Source: an uncultured Prochlorococcus sp. (GTDB taxonomy: Bacteria; Cyanobacteriota; Cyanobacteriia; PCC-6307; Cyanobiaceae). Taken from it: a DNA stretch of 64,000 nucleotides. The DNA lies in assembly GCA_902578845.1 (NCBI GenBank), contig CACHEM010000005.1, positions 1 to 64,000 on the forward strand, written 5' to 3'. The notes beneath the pieces are model-generated. The model was given only the letters and a program-made list of their open reading frames with translations. It had not been told where the DNA came from and searched no databases. Positions 46,618 to 60,296 of the stretch are shown piece by piece. The translations under genes were made by a program, and so were the position numbers. Each line of letters begins with the position of its first letter. The first letter of the stretch is position 1.

Positions 46618-47280
46618 TTAATTTTTATTTTCGATTATGTGTGGTTTGATAATTATCGTTTGTTTATTTATTACAGCAATCTCTGGATAACAATCTTTGG
46701 GCTTATCCTTTGGTCCAATAGCAATAACATCTGCAATTCTTAACTGTAAAGGGTTTAGATAAAGTGATGAGATAGAAGCATTTTTATTTCCATTTTTCCC
46801 TGCAAATGCGATCCCTAGCAATTTGCCCCAAACGTAAATATTTTTGTTAGCAGAAACTATTGCTCCTGGATTAACGTCCCCAATAATGCATAGGTTTCCA
46901 TTTGAAGATATTCTTTCACCAGATCGTACTGTTCCTTTGTGAAGAATATCGTCTTTCTTTTTTGAATTTAATAATAGTAACTTATTTTTAATCTCTTGCT
47001 CTTTTATAAAACCTGAATCTATTTTTAAAGACCTCCCACTTACTACCGTATCTCTATTATTTGAGTAAAGGCATAAGGAACAAATATTAAATTTTTCAAA
47101 ATGATTTTTTAATTTTGATAATTTATGAGAATTTATTGACTCATTGATGACGAAAATTTTTGCTTCTAAAGGTTCCTTGATGGAAGAAAATCTTTTGAGA
47201 GTTTCATGGAAACTATCTAAATCTAACAAAGAAAAAATTTCTAAATATTTACTTTTAGTGTTTTTTAAAACGATTTCCAT
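46618..47280 (-). CDS. minC: Septum site-determining protein MinC
   Basis: 220-residue FtsZ inhibitor. The N-terminal half is poorly conserved; the C-terminal beta-helix shows RSGERISSNGNLCIIGDVNPGAIVSA and YVWGKLLGIAFAGKNG, the MinD-binding face. The short N-terminal part is normal for Prochlorococcus-type MinC. First of minCDE; it follows the HD hydrolase gene by 10 bp on the same strand, so the two likely share an mRNA. Confidence 0.92.
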   Translation of the reverse strand: MEIVLKNTKSKYLEIFSLLDLDSFHETLKRFSSIKEPLEAKIFVINESINSHKLSKLKNHFEKFNICSLCLYSNNRDTVVSGRSLKIDSGFIKEQEIKNKLLLLNSKKKDDILHKGTVRSGERISSNGNLCIIGDVNPGAIVSANKNIYVWGKLLGIAFAGKNGNKNASISSLYLNPLQLRIADVIAIGPKDKPKDCYPEIAVINKQTIIIKPHIIENKN

Positions 47281-47290
47281 TGGATTAAAT

Positions 47291-48547
47291 CTAGGAATTG
47301 TTTTTTAATAATGAAATTTCATTTTTAATTTCATTTTTGATCATATCTGGATAAATAATAAAAGAGCTTTCCTCAGATCTCATTAAAGTTTTTATTAATG
47401 CAGAATTATTTTCTAATGCACTTTGATAAGTGCCGTCCCATATTTTTAGGGCATTATTAGACTCAAAACCTTTAAAAGACCTTTCCTTAATCCCGCAAAA
47501 TATTTCTGAGTCATAACCATTTTTTTCACATAATTTTGAGGCAAATGCAAGGATTTTTAATCTATTCACTTTACTTAAAAAACTAATGTCTGATGCCTTT
47601 AATAAATCTCTATCGATAAACATTTTGCATAGTGTAGAAAGTGGTTCAAAAGATTCATCTTTCCATCTAATCAAATGATAAAAAAAAGTTATATCATCAT
47701 TTCTTATGAAATCATCAAAATCAACCTTTGAAGGTGAAAAAATCCATTTATATAAAGAATTATCTAACCAAATATTTTTATCATAATTATGTTTTATTGT
47801 GTGAAGTATTTTTTCCAGAATCCATGTTGATATTTCGTTTATCCTGTGATTGTAGATTGTTCTATACATTAAGTTCCTAAGTACAAGGAAATGCTCAATA
47901 GCGATCACGCCTTTTGGTTTAATTCCGATATTCCCATCAGGTGAAAATGTAAGAGCTGAAATTATTCTCTCTAAATCTACTAAGCCATAATTAGTACCTG
48001 TGTTGTAACTATCGCGTAGAAGATAATCGAGACGATCGCAATCTATTTCACTACTTATCAATGTTTTTAGAGGTCTTGAAAATAGTTGTTTTGATTGAAA
48101 TAATTCACTAATTTTTCTGGGTAATTCGATGTCATACTTTTTGAGGATTGAATTTATTGGAGAATAATTTCTAACTAAGTTCTCAGACCATTTTTCGTGA
48201 TCATGCTTGAATATTGTTTCACTGGTATGACTTAAAGGTCCATGACCTACATCATGTAGTAGAGCTGCTCCGTAAAGAACAAATTTATTTTCACAAAATG
48301 AAGATTTACTTTCAATTAATCTTTTATAAATTTTTCTGGCAATACAAAAAACACCAATTGAGTGAGTAAATCTACTCGATTCTGCACCATGAAAAAGTAA
48401 TGATGCCGCTCCAAGTTGTTTTATCCTTCTTAGTCTTTGAAAAGCAACTGTATCAATTAATTCCATAATCATTAATTCTTCTGGCTTTCCTGCATCAAAT
48501 ATTATTTCTTTATGAATTGGATCATGAAAAATTCTTTTTATACTCAT
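47291..48547 (-). CDS. HD-domain phosphohydrolase
   Basis: 418 residues. The HD core is RFTHSIGVFCIARKIYKRL, then ALLHDVGHGPLSHTSE (the HD motif) and SEIDCDRLDYLLRDSYNTG, matching the dGTPase/SAMHD1-like superfamily. Likely a nucleotide phosphohydrolase; the substrate is not known. Situated between ctpA and minC, all on the minus strand. Confidence 0.87.
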   Translation of the reverse strand: MSIKRIFHDPIHKEIIFDAGKPEELMIMELIDTVAFQRLRRIKQLGAASLLFHGAESSRFTHSIGVFCIARKIYKRLIESKSSFCENKFVLYGAALLHDVGHGPLSHTSETIFKHDHEKWSENLVRNYSPINSILKKYDIELPRKISELFQSKQLFSRPLKTLISSEIDCDRLDYLLRDSYNTGTNYGLVDLERIISALTFSPDGNIGIKPKGVIAIEHFLVLRNLMYRTIYNHRINEISTWILEKILHTIKHNYDKNIWLDNSLYKWIFSPSKVDFDDFIRNDDITFFYHLIRWKDESFEPLSTLCKMFIDRDLLKASDISFLSKVNRLKILAFASKLCEKNGYDSEIFCGIKERSFKGFESNNALKIWDGTYQSALENNSALIKTLMRSEESSFIIYPDMIKNEIKNEISLLKNNS

Positions 48548-48575
48548 AATCTTAAAGATTTTTTATTTTCAATCT

Positions 48576-49871
48576 TTAACCATTTAAAGATTTAATTTCT
48601 TCATTGTTTAATTCATTTGTTTGAACTGAAACTTCTGCTTTTTCTAAAAGCGACCCCAGAAATAATTCTGCATTCCTCACCCATTTATCGTCAGTACTTC
48701 CATAATCACTGGCATCCGGTAGATCAAGTAATTTGTCTGGAGTCATACCTTGACCTTGAATATAATTACCATTGGGGGTTAAGTAACTAGCAACTGTTAT
48801 AGCAATACCACTATCTTCTCCAAGACTTTTTAGGGATTGAATTAAACCTTTCCCATAAGTTTGTTCACCCATAAGAATTGATCTCTCATTGTCTTGTAAA
48901 GAACCAGCAAGTATTTCACTCGCACTTGCAGTGCCTTTATTTACTAAGGTCACCATAGGTCCATCAAAAGATGTCTCTCTTTGAGAAATTATTGCATCTT
49001 TGATTCCATTTCTATCTTTTGTCTCTACTACAGGTTTCTCACTCAATAATGAGTCTGCAACAGCTATTCCTGAGCTTACTAATCCCCCTGAATTATTTCT
49101 AAGATCCAAGATCAAGCCCTCAACCTCTTTCTCTTTTAACTCTTGAAGTGCCTCTTCAACTTTTTTGGGTACGCTTTCGCTGAATTGAGTAATCCTTAAA
49201 TAACCTATTGTGTGAAAATCGTCTCTTAATCTTTTTGTTCTAACTGGTCTAAGATCTACTGATCTTCTTTCTAGATCGACTTCCCTAATTACTCCTGATT
49301 CCGAAGATACTTCAACTAAAACTTTTGTACCTGATTCACCTCTTAACTTAGAGGCAGTACTTGCAAGCCCTAATTTTTTTGATGAGATTCCGTCTACTGT
49401 CTCTATCAAGTCCCCGCTTACTATTCCAGCTTCTTCAGCTGGCGAACCCCCAAGTGTAGAAATAACTTTAACTTTATTGTCATCATCTTCACCTAATTGA
49501 AGCCCAACACCATTAATTTCACTCCCAAAATTACTTGATTTCAATAGTTCATAATCTTTTGGGCGTAAAACTCTCGTGTAGGGATCGTCTAGGGGTCTTA
49601 ACATGTCTTCAATTGCAGAATAAGCCTCTTCACTTGTTTCAATTTGTTTCTGTAATGTTTTTTGTCTAATTCTTTTCCATTGGATTTCATCGAACTTTTC
49701 TGGATCATAAAAACCTTCGTTCACCAAGGTCCAAGCGTCAAGCACTAATTGCCTGCTATCACTGAGAGCATCCGCTCTTTCCACCAATAATAGATGGATA
49801 GAAAAAACGATGATCATTGATGCAGTGATCACAGTTTTGAATGTTAAAAGTTTGTTAAAAGATGAATTCAT
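48576..49871 (-). CDS. ctpA: Carboxyl-terminal processing protease
   Basis: 431 residues from the ATG at 49871; an in-frame GTG at 49892 would add seven residues. Signal peptide to about residue 38 (ITASMIIVFSIHLLLVERADALS), PDZ domain at about 100-190 (GVGLQLGEDDDNKVKVIS), and an S41 domain with the catalytic GTASASEILAGSLQD and YGKGLIQS (Ser and Lys). Lumenal relatives trim the D1 C-terminus in PSII assembly. Divergent from petB, whose start lies 72 bp away. Confidence 0.94.
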   Translation of the reverse strand: MNSSFNKLLTFKTVITASMIIVFSIHLLLVERADALSDSRQLVLDAWTLVNEGFYDPEKFDEIQWKRIRQKTLQKQIETSEEAYSAIEDMLRPLDDPYTRVLRPKDYELLKSSNFGSEINGVGLQLGEDDDNKVKVISTLGGSPAEEAGIVSGDLIETVDGISSKKLGLASTASKLRGESGTKVLVEVSSESGVIREVDLERRSVDLRPVRTKRLRDDFHTIGYLRITQFSESVPKKVEEALQELKEKEVEGLILDLRNNSGGLVSSGIAVADSLLSEKPVVETKDRNGIKDAIISQRETSFDGPMVTLVNKGTASASEILAGSLQDNERSILMGEQTYGKGLIQSLKSLGEDSGIAITVASYLTPNGNYIQGQGMTPDKLLDLPDASDYGSTDDKWVRNAELFLGSLLEKAEVSVQTNELNNEEIKSLNG

Positions 49872-49943
49872 TGGGTTAAGTGTTAACACCAAGTATAAGA
49901 ATTTTAAGTAAGCTCTTTAATATCAAAGCTAATTTTTTTTTGG

Positions 49944-50600
49944 ATGGCGAATTCTTCATCTGTTTATGACTGGTTTCAAGAAAGACTTGAAATTCAAGAC
50001 ATAACTGACGACGTAACTTCCAAGTACGTACCCCCTCACGTAAATATATTTTATTGTTTAGGTGGCATAACCTTAGTATGCTTCCTAATTCAATTTGCAA
50101 CAGGTTTTGCAATGACTTTTTACTATAAGCCGACTGTTACACAAGCTTATAGTTCAGTAAGTTATTTGATGACCGATGTAAGTTTTGGATGGTTAATAAG
50201 ATCTGTCCATAGATGGAGTGCATCAATGATGGTGTTGATGTTAATCCTTCATGTTTTCAGAGTTTATCTTACCGGGGGATTTAAAAGGCCTAGAGAATTA
50301 ACTTGGGTAACAGGTGTTGTAATGGCTGTCATAACAGTAGCTTTTGGTGTAACAGGCTATTCTTTGCCCTGGGACCAAGTTGGTTATTGGGCAGTTAAAA
50401 TCGTTTCAGGCGTACCCGCTGCTATCCCAGTTATCGGTGATTTTATGGTCGAACTGCTTAGAGGTGGAGAAAGTGTTGGACAATCAACCCTCACTAGATT
50501 CTATAGCCTTCATACTTTCGTTTTGCCCTGGTCATTAGCAGTTTTCATGTTGATGCACTTTCTAATGATTCGTAAACAGGGTATTTCAGGTCCCTTATAA
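49944..50600 (+). CDS. petB: Cytochrome b6
   Basis: 218 residues of the b6f complex, four membrane spans. Haem ligands sit in [22 protein letters not shown] and [13 protein letters not shown], and the b6-specific Cys is in [11 protein letters not shown]. Begins [20 protein letters not shown], canonical. Followed 33 bp later by petD, as in nearly all cyanobacteria. Convergent overlap is not seen. Confidence 0.98.
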   Translation: MANSSSVYDWFQERLEIQDITDDVTSKYVPPHVNIFYCLGGITLVCFLIQFATGFAMTFYYKPTVTQAYSSVSYLMTDVSFGWLIRSVHRWSASMMVLMLILHVFRVYLTGGFKRPRELTWVTGVVMAVITVAFGVTGYSLPWDQVGYWAVKIVSGVPAAIPVIGDFMVELLRGGESVGQSTLTRFYSLHTFVLPWSLAVFMLMHFLMIRKQGISGPL

Positions 50601-50633
50601 ACTTTTATAATCAAATTATTACAAGATCCACTC

Positions 50634-51116
50634 ATGTCTACGTTAAAAAAACCAGACTTATCTGATCCAAAATTAAGAGCAAAATTAGCCAAAGGTATGG
50701 GCCATAACTACTATGGTGAACCTGCATGGCCAAATGATTTACTATATATATTTCCAGTAGTTATTTTAGGTACCATTGCTTGCGTAGTAGGATTAGCAGT
50801 TCTTGATCCTGCAATGCTAGGAGATAAAGCTAATCCGTTCGCCACCCCATTAGAAATTCTTCCCGAATGGTACCTTTACCCAGTTTTTCAAATACTTAGA
50901 GTAGTTCCTAACAAACTTTTGGGTATCGCACTTCAAACATTAATTCCACTTGGATTAATGATTTTACCTTTCATTGAAAACGTTAATAGATTTTCTAATC
51001 CATTTAGAAGACCAATAGCAATGTTCGTTTTCTTGTTCGGAACTTTTTTAACTATATATCTTGGTATTGGAGCCTGTTTACCTATCGATAAGTCTCTAAC
51101 TTTAGGATTATTTTAG
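50634..51116 (+). CDS. petD: Cytochrome b6-f complex subunit IV
   Basis: 160 residues, starts [21 protein letters not shown], with the Qo-site motif [14 protein letters not shown] and three membrane spans. Partner of cytochrome b6 in the same operon. Its stop is 2 bp before the end of the convergent invertase remnant. Confidence 0.98.
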   Translation: MSTLKKPDLSDPKLRAKLAKGMGHNYYGEPAWPNDLLYIFPVVILGTIACVVGLAVLDPAMLGDKANPFATPLEILPEWYLYPVFQILRVVPNKLLGIALQTLIPLGLMILPFIENVNRFSNPFRRPIAMFVFLFGTFLTIYLGIGACLPIDKSLTLGLF

Positions 51117-51118
51117 AT

Positions 51119-52715
51119 CTAAATTTTAAACATATCTAAGTCGTTATATTTATTTCTTAAAAAATGATTCATTAACAAAAATCCAACTATTGTCCATGTT
51201 TGATATGTTCTTGATTGTTGTCCAACCCAAGTACCTGTAGGACCATCAAAATATTCTGCCCATTCTTGCTTAGGCAATTGATTAAGTTGACACCAATAAC
51301 ATTCCTCTACTAAAGATTTCATTTCTTCCATAAGGATCACATCATCAGAACCATAATTTTTTTGATGCAACAAAACGGCTGCACCAAAAAACCAAAGTAA
51401 ACTTGGCCAATGACCTCCGTTATGGTAACTCCAAGGCCAATTCTTTGGATCCGATCCAGTTTTATTTTGCCATTCTTCGACATCCATATGAGGATGACAA
51501 ATTCTCATTGGCATTTGAGCCATCAAATGCTGTCTGTTGTGTAAAACTAATCTAAATAAAGCTCTTTGTTCCTCAGGAGGCAGCACTCCGAAAATGCATG
51601 CTAAAGAATTTCCTAAACTGTAAAATCGAAAGTCAGGCCTTCCTGTCCTGATATTTCCTATTAAGTAACCACCTCTATTTTCTAACCAATCTTGTAGCCA
51701 TGATGGAACCACTTGAGGTTGCACGTTAAATTCATTGAAGTGTTGATCATCTCCGTACTGCTCAGTTGGTCTTCTTCTTAAAATTTGCATTGTTTGGCTG
51801 GTAACCCAATAATGTTTTAAAAGAAAACTTCCTAAATCTTTAACCCATTGATTTGTAAGAATAAGTCTTTGGTCTAAAAGTCTACTAACATGATCTGCTC
51901 TGCTTAATTCCATTAGGTTTATACAACTTTTTAAGCACCCATGAAGTAAAACTTCAACTTCTAGAGGTGCCCCCCCATACATCCATAGGCCTATCAATCA
52001 TAAATGCGCAATCTGGAACAAAAAGTACTGGAGTACCCTCAAATGTTGGATGTAGGACTAGATCTAGTAGGAGTTGAATGCCTCTTTGAACGCTTTGACT
52101 TTTTCCGAAGGCATAATCGCCGCTTTTATTGACATAATACCAACATAAAATGGGCCACCATAAACTTGCATCAGCTGAAGTAATCCTCCCAATTGATCTC
52201 TGACCATAGTCTCCAATAAGCGTTCCATTTTCTTCAACGAAACTAGTTGGAAATACCCCACGTGTTTGGTAATTTGTGCTTTGTAACTCAAGAGACACAC
52301 TTAGGAACTTTTTGACAATTTCGTAACGTTTTTGGGTAATGAGGTAAATCATTACAGGGACATTGTCCCTTAAAAAAATTTCTCCATAATTTAATTTTTT
52401 ATTTTTTGTTGGATGTTCTAGTGCAGCAACGCTCCCCACTAATTCGCCTGATATTTCAACCAAAGTCTTTTCGAAGTGTTTTTTTGCATTTGTAACAATT
52501 TGCTCTTCATCGGAACTTGGTCTTACTCTTAAATTTTTTTGACTAAATCTTTCTGCCATTTCATTTATATCCCTTTTATTTAAGCCTAGTTGTTTAAGGA
52601 GACTTTGAACAAATAAAAAATTAATAAAAAATTTTTGTATAAAAGGTTGCACAATTACAGTCGGATGGTTTAGTATTTTCTTCTGGGCAGAAATTTGCTT
52701 TTTTGCATTATTCAC
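51119..52715 (-). pseudogene. Neutral/alkaline invertase (GH100), broken by a frameshift
   Basis: Two overlapping reading frames together give one GH100 invertase-like protein. The first frame (52715-51954) carries the N-terminal part through CAFMIDRPMDVWGG and then quickly stops. The second (from about 51976 to 51119) resumes with GAPLEVEVLLHGCLKSC, PWSYHNGGHWPSLLWFF and WTIVGFLLMNHF. The normal family reads DRPMDVWGAPLEVE, so one extra G in the run of seven G at 51970-51976 (C on the plus strand) breaks the frame. Repaired, it would be about 531 residues. It would split sucrose made with Suc phosphate synthase. Could be a sequencing error, a dead gene or a slippage-expressed gene. Confidence 0.85.
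51970..51976 (-). other. Frameshifting homopolymer (seven C on plus strand)
   Basis: The exact position where the invertase frame changes. Removing one base restores ATG GAT GTA TGG GGG GCA CCT, giving MDVWGAP. Runs this long are also present in chlD (8 C) and the ferredoxin gene (8 C) without breaking the frame. Confidence 0.85.
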
Positions 52716-53167
52716 GCAATAACCTTAAATCTTATTTTTGGTCATTAAATGAATTTTTTGGAAATTTGATTTCGATCATTTTTTTCAGCCAGAAGAAGGG
52801 GTTTCCCCTTCTAAGAGAGTTATTCACTTGTTGTTTAACTCTGCACCTAGAAAATTTAAAAACTTAGGAACTGATGCTTTTATTGCGTCAAAAATAACTA
52901 AATTTTTATTTGGTTATTTAAAGATGTATATGCAATAAAGGTGTGAGGTCCCGTCAAGAATATAAAAAATGTCATCAATTACTAACTTTTGGTTTTGATG
53001 TAAACGGATCTGAGATCTTGGAAAGTCACTTTAGAAAATATTTTAATGTGCACTCAATGTAATCCTTAAAATTTTAAGGAGGCTGAAGCTAAATACAAAA
53101 ACTGAATTTTTATTTGGATAAAGCAATTCAATTTGAGTAGATTTATCTACAAAAGGATTTGAACACA
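52716..53167 (+). other. Ribosomal operon leader region, no gene seen
   Basis: About 450 bp between the invertase remnant and 16S rRNA with no supported ORF. It must hold the rrn promoter and leader. A short perfect hairpin lies at 52794-52812. An exact promoter could not be assigned by eye. Confidence 0.55.
52794..52812. other. GC-rich hairpin upstream of rrn
   Basis: Perfect 8-bp stem AGAAGGGG/CCCCTTCT with a three-base loop TTT, unusual in AT-rich surroundings. No T-run follows on the plus strand, so a simple terminator is unlikely; on the minus strand it precedes the invertase 5' end by about 80 bp. Confidence 0.55.
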
Positions 53168-54649
<1,482 letters not shown>

Positions 54650-54772
54650 CAGGGAGACAACAAAATGTTTAATATTATTATTTTGTCACCTTAGGTCGAT
54701 CGGTATCTCACGTTCTTAATTTATTAAGAATTTCATTTCCTAAGTTTTTCTAGGTCACACCCATTATTTCCT

Positions 54773-54846
<74 letters not shown>

Positions 54847-54858
54847 TATCTCTATGTT

Positions 54859-54931
54859 GGGGGTATAGCTCAGTTGGTAGAGCGCCTGCTTTGCAAGCAG
54901 GATGTCAGCGGTTCGAGTCCGCTTACCTCCA
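54859..54931 (+). tRNA. tRNA-Ala (TGC), in rRNA spacer
   Basis: 73 nt: acceptor GGGGGTA/TACCTCC with one G-T pair, anticodon loop TTTGCAA (TGC), T arm with TTCGAGT. It follows tRNA-Ile by 12 bp. Confidence 0.98.
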
Positions 54932-55188
54932 CTGATTACCACCTCTGCCATAATTTGTAAAAAGGGAATATTTTGAGTTGTGATCAAAATCTGAACGAAT
55001 CTAGCTTCCTAATGAAATTATTAAGATGCTGGACTCATTGAATTAATTTCATTGTTTTCAGAGAACCTTGACAACTGCATAGATTTTTTTAAAGACAATA
55101 AGCATCTTTAATGATGCAGATTTATTATTTGTGCTAATGCATTAATAACAATTCTATTAAGCTGATGCTTCAATCTTTTGAAGTTATT
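54932..55188 (+). other. Second part of 16S-23S internal transcribed spacer
   Basis: 257 bp without a gene, AT-rich, containing short hairpin-forming stretches (for example GCATC-TTTAAT-GATGC near 55110). Expected to hold RNase III processing and antitermination sequences; none can be named with certainty. Useful for ecotype comparison. Confidence 0.7.
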
Positions 55189-58064
<2,876 letters not shown>

Positions 58065-58125
58065 ATAAACTTAATTTATTGTTTTTATTTATATAATTTC
58101 TATGCAGTTCTCAAGGTTCACACTA

Positions 58126-58242
58126 TCCTGGTGTTCATGGCGATGTGGAACCACTCCGATCCATCTCGAACTCGGTTGTGAAACGCATCAGCGGCGAAAA
58201 TATTTAGGGGGTAGCCCCTTGAGAAAATAGCTCAATGCCAGG
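58126..58242 (+). rRNA. rrf: 5S ribosomal RNA
   Basis: About 117 nt from TCCTGGTGTTCATGGCG to GCCAGG; the first and last six bases pair. Contains CCACTCCGATCCATC and CGAACTCGGTTGTGAAAC. Follows 23S by about 60 bp; a terminator lies just after. Confidence 0.95.
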
Positions 58243-58253
58243 TAAAAATATTT

Positions 58254-58288
58254 AAAAGGGTTTACTCTAATTGAGTAAGCCCTTTTTT
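58254..58288. terminator. Strong intrinsic terminator after the rrn operon
   Basis: AAAGGGTTTACTC and GAGTAAGCCCTTT form a 13-bp stem with one wobble, loop TAATT, followed by T residues on plus and by T from the leading A run on minus. It ends rrn on the plus strand and mutM (58287 end) on the minus strand. Confidence 0.9.
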
Positions 58289-59168
58289 ATTTTTGGCATT
58301 TAGGACACCAATGTGTACTTCTTCCAGCAATTTTTTGTCTTTCAATTAAATTTCCACATTTGTGGCATTCTTTACCAGTCCTCCTGTAGACATTTGTCTG
58401 TAAACCAAAATTCCCATTCTCTCCCTCTAAGTCTCTAAAATCACTAAATGTCGTTCCCCCAGAACCTATACTTTTTTTTAGTACAGTTACAATCGATTTT
58501 TTGAGCTTGATTAACTCATTATTCTTTATTGTTTGAGCTCCCCTAAAAGGTGAGATGCCAGCAGAGTATAAACTTTCATCAGCATAAATATTACCTATGC
58601 CTGCCACTATTGTTTGATCTAATAAAATAGCTTTTATTGATTTTGTCCTTTTTGAAATTACTTTCCTAAGGTATTTTGTATCAAAGTCTTTAGAAAATGG
58701 TTCTGGTCCTAATGAGGCTAATCCTTTGATTATTTTATTGGGAGATAATCCTTGCTTTATCCACCACATTTGGCCAAAACTTCTTACGTCAATGTATCTA
58801 AGCTCTTTATTGTTTTTATCGAAAAATCTTATTCTTGTATGTTTACATGGCTGAGTAGGTTTATTAATAAACTTGAAAAATCCAGTCATTCTTAAATGAA
58901 CTACAAGAAAACCATTATGTTTTAATGTTATTTTTTCGTTAATTTGAATATTTTCATTTTCAATTTTTTTTAGTTCAGCTATTAAATATTTACCTCTTCT
59001 GTTCCATTTGTATAACAGTGAGTTATGAAGTCCCTTAATAAATATCTCTTTGTTAGCAGGAAATGCGACAGTTGAATCTCTACAAACTTCTACTTTTTTA
59101 ACAATAAAGTTGTTAAGTTTTTGTTCTAATCCTCTTCTAACAGTTTCTACTTCAGGTAACTCTGGCAA
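58287..59168 (-). CDS. mutM: Formamidopyrimidine-DNA glycosylase
   Basis: Removes 8-oxoguanine and other oxidised purines. 293 residues. The N-terminal [14 protein letters not shown] holds the catalytic Pro and Glu; then [16 protein letters not shown] and [12 protein letters not shown]. The C-terminal zinc finger ([24 protein letters not shown]) is complete. Its start lies 4 bp after psaE on the minus strand. Confidence 0.96.
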   Translation of the reverse strand: MPELPEVETVRRGLEQKLNNFIVKKVEVCRDSTVAFPANKEIFIKGLHNSLLYKWNRRGKYLIAELKKIENENIQINEKITLKHNGFLVVHLRMTGFFKFINKPTQPCKHTRIRFFDKNNKELRYIDVRSFGQMWWIKQGLSPNKIIKGLASLGPEPFSKDFDTKYLRKVISKRTKSIKAILLDQTIVAGIGNIYADESLYSAGISPFRGAQTIKNNELIKLKKSIVTVLKKSIGSGGTTFSDFRDLEGENGNFGLQTNVYRRTGKECHKCGNLIERQKIAGRSTHWCPKCQK

Positions 59169-59172
59169 TTAT

Positions 59173-59382
59173 TTAAGCTTTCTCTAATTCACTTTCAGCA
59201 AAATTATTTGTATTTGCTCCACCATCAGTTCCGCTGATACCAGCGTAATTTACTTTATCAAATCTAACTACACAGTTGTATTTAATCCCTGATGTGTCAA
59301 CTGAAGCAACTTTACCAATTTCGTTGTACCAATATGATTCAGGTCTTTTTACTCTTACGAGATCTCCTCTTGAAATGGCCAT
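59173..59382 (-). CDS. psaE: Photosystem I subunit IV
   Basis: 69 residues from the ATG at 59382 ([20 protein letters not shown]); another ATG one codon upstream would add a single Met. SH3-like fold with [23 protein letters not shown] and AESELEKA. Docks ferredoxin on the stromal side of PSI and supports cyclic electron flow. Sits just upstream of mutM on the same strand. Confidence 0.97.
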   Translation of the reverse strand: MAISRGDLVRVKRPESYWYNEIGKVASVDTSGIKYNCVVRFDKVNYAGISGTDGGANTNNFAESELEKA

Positions 59383-59462
59383 CATTATAAATTTAACTTT
59401 TTAAAGAATAACTCATCATTAATAGTCTTAGACAAATTATTCACACATATTAATTAAAAGTT

Positions 59463-60224
59463 CTAACAAAAATCATTTATTAAATTTTTCTCGAATTCTT
59501 CTTTGGGAGGCTCAGCACCCCTCCATTTTCTTCCTGGGATTCTTACATCTATTTGATTCGTTTCGCAATTGATTGAAAGAATAAGTTTTTTATTTTCCTG
59601 ATTTAGTACATTTAAAACTTTTCTACTTTTAATTTCTTCAACTGCTTTACTTTGAACAGTTATTGGACCATAAATTTTTTTGTCTAACTCAATCAATTCA
59701 TTTTTTTTCTTATTTTGAATTATTTGATAATTTTCTGAATTAATTGTTTTGTTTTTGCTTAATAGAAGTTTTTGCCCAACTTTTATAGAATCTGGATCCT
59801 TGAGATTATTAATTTCTATCAAATATTTTAAATTTAACTTGTATTTGCTTGATATTTCAGTAATTGTTTCACCTGTTTGAACAACATGATAATTATTTAT
59901 AAACTCTGATTGTTTTGTAGAATTATCAGGAAATTCGGAAATAATGAGATTTTGGCCAACAAAGATATAATTTTCATCTTTTAAGTTATTCAATTTAATA
60001 ATTAAATCTTTATCTATAGAATAAAATTTTGAAATACTTGAAATTGTATCTCCACTTTTTACGATATGAATTTTTTTTATTTCAGTTTTTTCTTCAATGA
60101 TGGACTCTTTTCTACCAACATTCTCAATTTTGTTATTTGCTGAATCAATTTTTTCTTCTGACTTTATCAATGATTGATTAAAAAAATTAATAAATAGTGC
60201 AATTACTAAAAATCCAATTTTCAT
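59463..60224 (-). CDS. Secreted LysM-repeat protein
   Basis: 253 residues. N-terminal signal peptide (MKIGFLVIALFINFFNQSLI) and two LysM domains: HIVKSGDTISSISKFYSIDK with LNNLKDENYIFVGQNL, and YHVVQTGETITEISSKYKLN with INNLKDPDSIKVGQKL. LysM binds peptidoglycan; the C-terminal 90 residues (ending KWRGAEPPKEEFEKN) have no clear domain. Likely a periplasmic cell-wall protein. Follows the aldehyde dehydrogenase downstream on the opposite side of a 72-bp gap. Confidence 0.87.
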   Translation of the reverse strand: MKIGFLVIALFINFFNQSLIKSEEKIDSANNKIENVGRKESIIEEKTEIKKIHIVKSGDTISSISKFYSIDKDLIIKLNNLKDENYIFVGQNLIISEFPDNSTKQSEFINNYHVVQTGETITEISSKYKLNLKYLIEINNLKDPDSIKVGQKLLLSKNKTINSENYQIIQNKKKNELIELDKKIYGPITVQSKAVEEIKSRKVLNVLNQENKKLILSINCETNQIDVRIPGRKWRGAEPPKEEFEKNLINDFC

Positions 60225-60296
60225 AAACTTTTCTGTTTATTTAAACATAATCTTTTAATTTAAAATCGCTAGGTTTTTGAAAACAATTTAAGTAAT

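Noticed and set aside
51119..52715. Two separate genes of unknown function in place of the invertase
   Set aside because: Both halves match consecutive parts of a single GH100 protein and meet at a homopolymer run.
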